From Alphaproteobacteria bacterium (GTDB lineage Bacteria; Pseudomonadota; Alphaproteobacteria; UBA9219), in the NCBI GenBank assembly GCA_028693775.1, contig JAQUUS010000041.1, positions 1 to 9,692 on the forward strand: a DNA stretch of 9,692 bases, given 5' to 3'. The number at the start of each line of letters is the position of its first letter. Position 1 is the stretch's first letter. Of the stretch, positions 5,300 to 9,692 are shown piece after piece. Position numbers and translations under genes: made by a program. A model generated the notes under the pieces. That model saw only the letters and a program-made list of their open reading frames with translations, did not search any database and was not told the origin of the DNA.

Positions 5300-7363
5300 A
5301 TGAAAAAGGCGATAAAAAAACTCTTGTTGAATACCGTCGCGCTCGATCAGGATAACAAGCGAATCGTTCGCAGCGAACTTTCTCGCGGCGCCAGTCTTGA
5401 AACCGTTTTGATCAAACTCCCCGTCGAAGCGCGTATCGGGCTTCTTGACCATCTTTCGGCCACGGGCAATCCCAACATCGAGGCCATGCCCGCACGCGCA
5501 TACGACGACCTGATCGATGCGCTCGGAAAAACAATCAACATTCTCGTGCCGGAAACAATGGAAGCCATGGTTTCGGCTTCGATCGGCCACGCATCCGTTC
5601 GATTGGAAAGCGGGTCGGACAATCCAGCGGGCGACGGCGTTTTATCCCTTGCCGACAATAACGGACAGAGATATCTCGCGTCGACCTTGACGCAGTATCT
5701 TCCTTATGCGCTCGACGTTTCGCCCGAAAACCTGATCTCGTCCCGCATCGGCGAGACCGAGCTCGGTGTCAGCATGGCCATTCTTTTCGTTCCGAGAAAA
5801 GATAAAAGCGCTATCGTTGCAAACGCGCAGAACCTCATCGGCCGTATGGTCCGCTTGACCCCCGCTTGCTGGAAAGGATTCAAAAAAACCTGCGAAGCCA
5901 TGGACAACAAACAGACGCCCATGGGCGCTTGCGCCTGCGCTCTTGTCGATACGCTTGTCTCGCGCCAGATATTCGCCCTTTCTCCCGGCGATATCGCCGC
6001 GCTGAGCGACCGTCAGGCCCGCTATTATATCACCGCGATGAACTGGACCGGCGATCCCAAATCGCCCGTCTTTATCGAAACACAGCGGTATTTTTATGCG
6101 AACCTCAATCCGCTCAAGGCTCTGACGCGGCATCGCGAAGCCCAGATCGACAAAGCCGTTTTGCATTTCCAGAATATGCCGGACGATACGTTTCAGGATG
6201 TCCTGAATATCAAGAACGGCTGGCGCTCCTTTTCCAACGAAGAGAAAAAACTCACACTCGAAAACTATGTGTTGCGCCTCGCCCGGTTTTTGGAAACGCC
6301 GAAGCCGCCGAACATCTCCATTCTGAAACAGAAAAATCTGCCGGACGTATCCAATTACTATTCAAACGGATATTACAACGCCTTCGGCCAGAACCCGAAC
6401 AACTCCGTCTATTGGAAAAACGATATCGTTCTCGTTGACGGGAATGACAGGATGGGCTTGCCTTTGGCGATCAACAAGTCCTTTCGCTCGGCGTTGAGCA
6501 CAACGGCCCACGAAATGCTTCATTCCGACGACGGACAAATCTTTTTGAGGCATCCGTTGACCTCAACGCCGCATCAAGTCGCCTATGCCCTTGCGTTCAG
6601 CCCGCTGGCGCCCCCGGCCTCTTTTACGGACAAGGATCCCCTTGCCGTCTTTGCCGCTGCCTTTTCCTTTATCAGGTTCGGCCGCGCTCCGACTGTGCGC
6701 GCGTCTCAGGATTTCGAAATTTATCGCGCACAGCCGAACGAGAAAACGGCCTGGGGCTTCCAAAATCAATTCGCCGCTGCCTTGAACGGCATGATCGTTT
6801 TCCGCCAGACGGAAGCCGGAACCCGCGATCTTTGCAAGGAACTTCGTTCGGCATTCTCGGACATCGCTCAGGTTCTTGCGGACCGCAAGAGCCTGACCGG
6901 CGCGGATTACGACCTGACGAAGATGAACGCAGGCAACGGCTCCTCCGGTCTTTTCGGCGCAATGGCTTTGATGGACGACGAAGCCTCTCGCCAGGAGCAA
7001 TCCGGCGCTGCCGTGCGGCTCGATTATTCCGCTGCGGACGGACGCTCGGAAATCGCCGGGCGATTGCAGGCGGCTCTGGAAACCCTTGCGTCGGAAACAA
7101 ACGCTTCTCATGAGGACTATGCGCTTCTCTTCAGGCAATCCGCCGACTTTTTGGTTCAGATGCCCGACGAACTTTGGGCCATTAAACATCTTATGGGCAA
7201 AGACGGCCTCAGGTGTTCGACGCTGGACGCCCTTGCCGCTCAGCTTTATGAGCTCGGCGAAGACTGCAACGATTATTGCTTCTTTGCGGAACGCTCACGG
7301 CAGGCCGCAGAACGCGCCCATGACCGCAATCGGGCCCTGGCCAGATATACGCCGGACGCCTAG
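5300..7363 (+). CDS. Unrecognised 687-aa protein with HExxH motif, putative metallopeptidase
   Basis: No named family is recognised. The central region reads STTAHEMLHSDDG, with H404-E405-M406-L407-H408 matching the zincin HExxH signature (codons at 6509-6523). About 73 residues on comes EIYRAQPNEKTAW (473-485); E481 in this P-x-E-x-x-A context is a plausible third zinc ligand, as in gluzincin-type peptidases. The N-terminal half (1-330) appears mostly alpha-helical, and 550-687 is helical and charged. There is no convincing signal peptide (MKKAIKKLLLNTVALDQDNK has too short a hydrophobic core) and no membrane segment, so it is cytosolic or exported by a non-Sec route. The ATG at 5300 is directly preceded by an in-frame stop (5297-5299) and has GAGGGAG at 5282-5288, spaced rather far at 11 bases. 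The next gene starts 63 bases downstream with no clear terminator between, suggesting an operon. Peptidase activity is inference from motif only. Confidence 0.85.
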   Translation: MKKAIKKLLLNTVALDQDNKRIVRSELSRGASLETVLIKLPVEARIGLLDHLSATGNPNIEAMPARAYDDLIDALGKTINILVPETMEAMVSASIGHASVRLESGSDNPAGDGVLSLADNNGQRYLASTLTQYLPYALDVSPENLISSRIGETELGVSMAILFVPRKDKSAIVANAQNLIGRMVRLTPACWKGFKKTCEAMDNKQTPMGACACALVDTLVSRQIFALSPGDIAALSDRQARYYITAMNWTGDPKSPVFIETQRYFYANLNPLKALTRHREAQIDKAVLHFQNMPDDTFQDVLNIKNGWRSFSNEEKKLTLENYVLRLARFLETPKPPNISILKQKNLPDVSNYYSNGYYNAFGQNPNNSVYWKNDIVLVDGNDRMGLPLAINKSFRSALSTTAHEMLHSDDGQIFLRHPLTSTPHQVAYALAFSPLAPPASFTDKDPLAVFAAAFSFIRFGRAPTVRASQDFEIYRAQPNEKTAWGFQNQFAAALNGMIVFRQTEAGTRDLCKELRSAFSDIAQVLADRKSLTGADYDLTKMNAGNGSSGLFGAMALMDDEASRQEQSGAAVRLDYSAADGRSEIAGRLQAALETLASETNASHEDYALLFRQSADFLVQMPDELWAIKHLMGKDGLRCSTLDALAAQLYELGEDCNDYCFFAERSRQAAERAHDRNRALARYTPDA

Positions 7364-7426
7364 CGCAGTCTGATATAGAGGCCGCAGGATATTGGCACTT
7401 TTCACTATTTCATAAGGCGTTTATTC

Positions 7427-8917
7427 ATGACACCCGAAGACCATATCGAATACGCACAGGAATATCTGCAAGAGATCAGGTCCTTTAAAAAAGGATCGAA
7501 CGTCAGCGCTTCCAAGCTGAACGCCTTCTTTGAAAACGCCCTTGACCATATTCATTATAATCTTGCCGAGGCAGGCGTCGGCCTGAGCGTTTTGTTCGAG
7601 GAGAAGTCTAACGAGGCGGCTCTGGGCGAACTGAAACGCCTTTGCTCGGATAAGGGATTTCATCGCTTCAAGAAAGGACCTTTCAAGACGCTTCATTTTG
7701 GCCTCAAGCAGGAGGACAACCAGATTGTGAGCGCCTATCGCACGCTTCAGGAAATCGTCGATTTCGGCATCGATCCGGAGGACAAGAGAACAATTGCGAC
7801 TTCGCCCTTTCTCCGAGAAAAAGTGGACGATATTCTCTGGTATCTTGAATCCGCCGATGCTGGCCTCAGCGCCATTTTCGAAGGCAAGACGGACAAGGCC
7901 GCTCTGACCGAACTTAAAAAACTCTGCTTCGACAAGGATCCGCGTTTTTCATTCAATCCGGGGCCGTTCAACGTTCTTCATTTCAGCCTCGAACAGGAAA
8001 ACACTTATATCGTCAACGCATACAGAGCTCTTCAGGAGATCGTCAACTTCGGGAAAAATCCGCGCGACAAATCCATCACCCTGACATGGCACTTGAACGA
8101 CAAGCTTGCGGATATCCACTGGAACCTCGAATGCGCACATGCAGGACTGGGCGTCCTTTTTGCCGACCTATCCGATGCCGCAGCCCTGAGCGAGCTTAGA
8201 CGCATTTGCTCCAACAAAAGCTCTTCTTACAAATTTAACGACGGACCGTTCAAAACGCTTCATTTCAGCCTCGGCCAGGAAGACGAGAATATCGTTTCGG
8301 CGTATGAACGCCTTCAGGATATTTTGAATTTTGGCAAACATCCGGGCGACGAACAACGGACACGGACGTTCTATACGCGCGACAAGGCAGACGATATTCT
8401 TTACAATCTCAAATGCGCTGGCGCGGGGCTCAGTTCCATCTATGAAAAGTCGATGAGCGATGAGCAGGCTTTGGACTCTCTCGTTCATACCTGCAAATCG
8501 CGCGGCGGCTATACCATTCGCAGGGGGCCCTTCAATACGCATCATTTCGCGCTCGGACTGGAAAAATCCGGCAATTACGACGAGCACGTTGCAGAGGCTT
8601 ATGAGAACCTTCAGTCTATTCTCGATTTCAAGAACAATCAGGATGCCAACCGGATGTATACGGCAAAACGGTATATGGACGATCATCTGGATTCTATCCG
8701 CTACTATCTGACGGTGGCGAATGAAGGACTCTCCTCCATCTTTCCGGGTTGCGACAACGATGCCGCTTTGGCCAGACTCAAGACCGCTTGCCTGAAGCTC
8801 GACAAAGCTTATAAATTCGACGAAACGCCCTTTAGGAAGCTTCATGCGCAACTCGAGCCAATCCTTCCGGCTTCGGGCTCTCAAAAGACCTTGACGAAAG
8901 ATTATAACTGCGGATAG
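7427..8917 (+). CDS. Unrecognised 496-aa protein made of five ~95-aa tandem repeats
   Basis: Nearly the whole protein consists of five copies of one unit, at about residues 7-99, 100-194, 195-288, 289-386 and 387-478. Each unit reads roughly: AYxxLQxIxxF, a variable polar stretch with a D-K pair, DDIxxxLxxAxxGLSxIF, AALxxLKxxC, then G-P-F-[KN]-x-L-H-F-x-L. The histidine of that last motif is kept in all five (H90, H185, H279, H373, H473). Copies 1-4 are closest; copy 5 is most diverged (TPFRKLHAQL). Predicted structure is mostly helical, with no signal peptide or membrane segment. The start at 7427 has a modest AAGG (7414-7417) 9 bases upstream. The gene lies 63 bases after the putative metallopeptidase gene and is probably co-transcribed. 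Possible roles are scaffold, ligand-binding repeat protein or partner of the upstream gene, all inference. Confidence 0.88.
   Translation: MTPEDHIEYAQEYLQEIRSFKKGSNVSASKLNAFFENALDHIHYNLAEAGVGLSVLFEEKSNEAALGELKRLCSDKGFHRFKKGPFKTLHFGLKQEDNQIVSAYRTLQEIVDFGIDPEDKRTIATSPFLREKVDDILWYLESADAGLSAIFEGKTDKAALTELKKLCFDKDPRFSFNPGPFNVLHFSLEQENTYIVNAYRALQEIVNFGKNPRDKSITLTWHLNDKLADIHWNLECAHAGLGVLFADLSDAAALSELRRICSNKSSSYKFNDGPFKTLHFSLGQEDENIVSAYERLQDILNFGKHPGDEQRTRTFYTRDKADDILYNLKCAGAGLSSIYEKSMSDEQALDSLVHTCKSRGGYTIRRGPFNTHHFALGLEKSGNYDEHVAEAYENLQSILDFKNNQDANRMYTAKRYMDDHLDSIRYYLTVANEGLSSIFPGCDNDAALARLKTACLKLDKAYKFDETPFRKLHAQLEPILPASGSQKTLTKDYNCG
7445..8860 (+). repeat. Five tandem intragenic repeats (about 280-295 bp each)
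   Basis: Repeat units in DNA are 7445-7723, 7724-8008, 8009-8290, 8291-8584 and 8585-8860. Identity is visible at nucleotide level in places: the segments coding FKTLHF near 7682 and 8250 share runs such as ACGCTTCATTT. This points to duplication within the gene rather than convergence at protein level. No unit is identical to another, so the array is not very recent. Confidence 0.8.
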
Positions 8918-8927
8918 GCCTGCGACG

Positions 8928-8965
8928 GGCGGCTGCAATGGTTAACGCACCGCCAGTTGCTTTTT
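8928..8965 (+). terminator. Possible terminator after the five-repeat protein gene
   Basis: GGCGG (8928-8932) pairs with CCGCC (8950-8954), and TGC (8934-8936) pairs with GCA (8947-8949) past one bulged C, around loop AATGGTTAAC. Five T residues follow at 8961-8965, but six bases separate them from the stem, so termination may be inefficient. It begins 11 bases after the stop codon. Confidence 0.35.
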
Positions 8966-9018
8966 GCCCGGGTTCCTGTTTAATTTCCAAGGCGTTATCG
9001 TCTTTCATCTTGGAATTT
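8957..9018 (+). promoter_or_regulatory. Candidate recN promoter and leader inverted repeat
   Basis: TTGCTT (8957-8962) and TTTAAT (8979-8984), 16 bp apart, form a weak to moderate promoter; the -10 box matches 5 of 6. Just downstream, TTCCAAG (8985-8991) and CTTGGAA (9009-9015) form a perfect 7-bp inverted repeat with a 17-base loop. The right arm contains GGAA (9012-9015), the only reasonably spaced Shine-Dalgarno-like sequence before the recN ATG, so a hairpin would mask it. A DNA-binding site is the alternative. Confidence 0.3.
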
Positions 9019-9026
9019 TCTGGGAC

Positions 9027-9692
9027 ATGCTTTCCCGTCTGGTCATTCACGACGTTGTTCTCATCGAGAAACTCGCGCTGCCGCTTGAGCGCGGGCTCAA
9101 CGTTTTTACCGGCGAAACTGGCGCGGGCAAGTCCATCGTGCTTGACGCGCTGGGACTCGCTCTCGGCGGTCGCAGCGATGCCGGGCTCGTGCGCAACGGC
9201 GCGTCACAGGCTTCGGTTTCGGCGGAGTTCGATCTCGCGGACGATCAGGCCGTTTTCGCTCTCGCCGAAGAACACGGCTTGAGCGCAGAGAACCCTGTCG
9301 TTCTTCGCCGCATTATTGGCAAGGATGGCAAGAGCCGCGCTTTCTTTAACGATCAGCCTATCGGCGTCGGGCTTTTGAAACAATTCGGCGAACGCTTGCT
9401 CGAAATTCATGGGCAATTCGATACGCATGGGCTTTTGAACGCCTCGACACATCGCGGGCTTTTGGACGCTTTTGCGGGACTGGGACCTTTGAAAAACAAG
9501 GTTTGCTCGGCCTTCGCGGTATGGAAAGATGCTGCGCAAAAAGCGCGCGAGGCGCAGGATACTCACGAACGGGCTCGCGCAGAGGAAGACTATCTGCGCG
9601 CGGCTGTGGCCGAGCTGGAAGAGCTCGCGCCGGAGGCTGGCGAAGCAGACAAGCTGGCTGCGGACAGGACGCAGCTTCAGCATCGCGAAAAA
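9027..9692 (+). CDS. recN: DNA repair protein RecN, 3'-truncated by window edge
   Basis: RecN is an SMC-like ATPase acting on DNA ends in recombinational repair of double-strand breaks. The visible 222 residues begin MLSRLVIHDVVLIEKL, the usual RecN N-terminus, followed by the Walker A motif GETGAGKS (29-36), DALGLALGGRSD (40-51) and the conserved LLEIHGQFDTHGLL (124-137). From about 165 an Ala/Glu/Arg-rich stretch marks the start of the coiled-coil arm. The frame is open through the last base; full-length RecN is about 550 residues, so well over half of the gene lies outside, including the C-terminal Walker B lobe. The start codon is well supported by homology although its Shine-Dalgarno site is weak. 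RecN is SOS-induced in many bacteria, but I see no good alphaproteobacterial LexA box here. It is separated from the upstream gene by 109 bases and likely has its own promoter. Confidence 0.96.
   Translation, partial: MLSRLVIHDVVLIEKLALPLERGLNVFTGETGAGKSIVLDALGLALGGRSDAGLVRNGASQASVSAEFDLADDQAVFALAEEHGLSAENPVVLRRIIGKDGKSRAFFNDQPIGVGLLKQFGERLLEIHGQFDTHGLLNASTHRGLLDAFAGLGPLKNKVCSAFAVWKDAAQKAREAQDTHERARAEEDYLRAAVAELEELAPEAGEADKLAADRTQLQHREK

Noticed and set aside
5300..5360. Signal peptide at the start of the 687-aa protein
   Set aside because: The basic start MKKAIKK is followed by too short a hydrophobic stretch, then charged residues, with no cleavage site.
6160..7210. Internal repeat in the 687-aa protein (two MPD-containing stretches near residues 293 and 621)
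   Set aside because: The similarity is limited to a few residues and does not extend into an alignable unit.
7393..7408. Possible sigma-54 promoter (TGGCAC) before the five-repeat gene
   Set aside because: The -12 element TTGC is absent at the required spacing.
8168..8938. Minus-strand open frame (256 codons) opposite the five-repeat protein
   Set aside because: Its pattern only mirrors the repeats of the plus-strand gene; there is no good start site or domain.
8972..8986. Possible LexA box (GTTC-N7-GTTC type) upstream of recN
   Set aside because: GTTC at 8972-8975 is followed at the right spacing by ATTT, matching only two of four bases of the second half.

Overview
The window looks like chromosomal DNA of an alphaproteobacterium of moderately high GC content. 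The evidence is an NDUFAF7/MidA-type methyltransferase, an enolase gene whose stop overlaps the start of an ftsB-like divisome gene (a typical alphaproteobacterial pairing), and a RecN start. No rRNA, tRNA, transposase or CRISPR array was seen. The exact lineage cannot be fixed from the sequence alone.

Layout: (1) 1-980 (+), the 3' part of a MidA/NDUFAF7 methyltransferase gene, followed by a likely terminator. (2) 1089-1787 (+), an unrecognised charged cytoplasmic protein with a perfect Shine-Dalgarno sequence. (3) 1918-3204 (+), enolase, translationally coupled to (4) 3201-3527 (+), FtsB/DivIC. (5) 3528-3791, a gap between convergent genes that is packed with small stem-loops: a candidate structured RNA or dispersed repeat. 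(6) 3792-5045 (-), a membrane protein with about five transmembrane segments and a C-terminal ankyrin domain. (7) 5046-5299, a divergent intergenic region with a minus-strand promoter, a 22-bp perfect palindrome, a 12-bp direct repeat and two short inverted repeats. (8) 5300-7363 (+), a 687-residue unknown protein with a zinc-protease-like HEMLH motif. (9) 7427-8917 (+), a 496-residue unknown protein made almost entirely of five tandem repeats of about 95 residues. (10) 9027-9692 (+), the 5' part of recN, running off the window.

The ends of the window are housekeeping genes (complex I assembly or protein methylation, glycolysis, cell division, DNA repair). The block 3.5-8.9 kb is accessory in character: three unrecognised or loosely classified proteins, unusual intergenic repeats, and the loss of the gene order usually expected around eno-ftsB and recN. 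The most interesting content is the pair made of the putative metallopeptidase and the five-repeat protein, probably co-transcribed, divergent from an ankyrin membrane protein. Whether these three genes act together is inference from position only.
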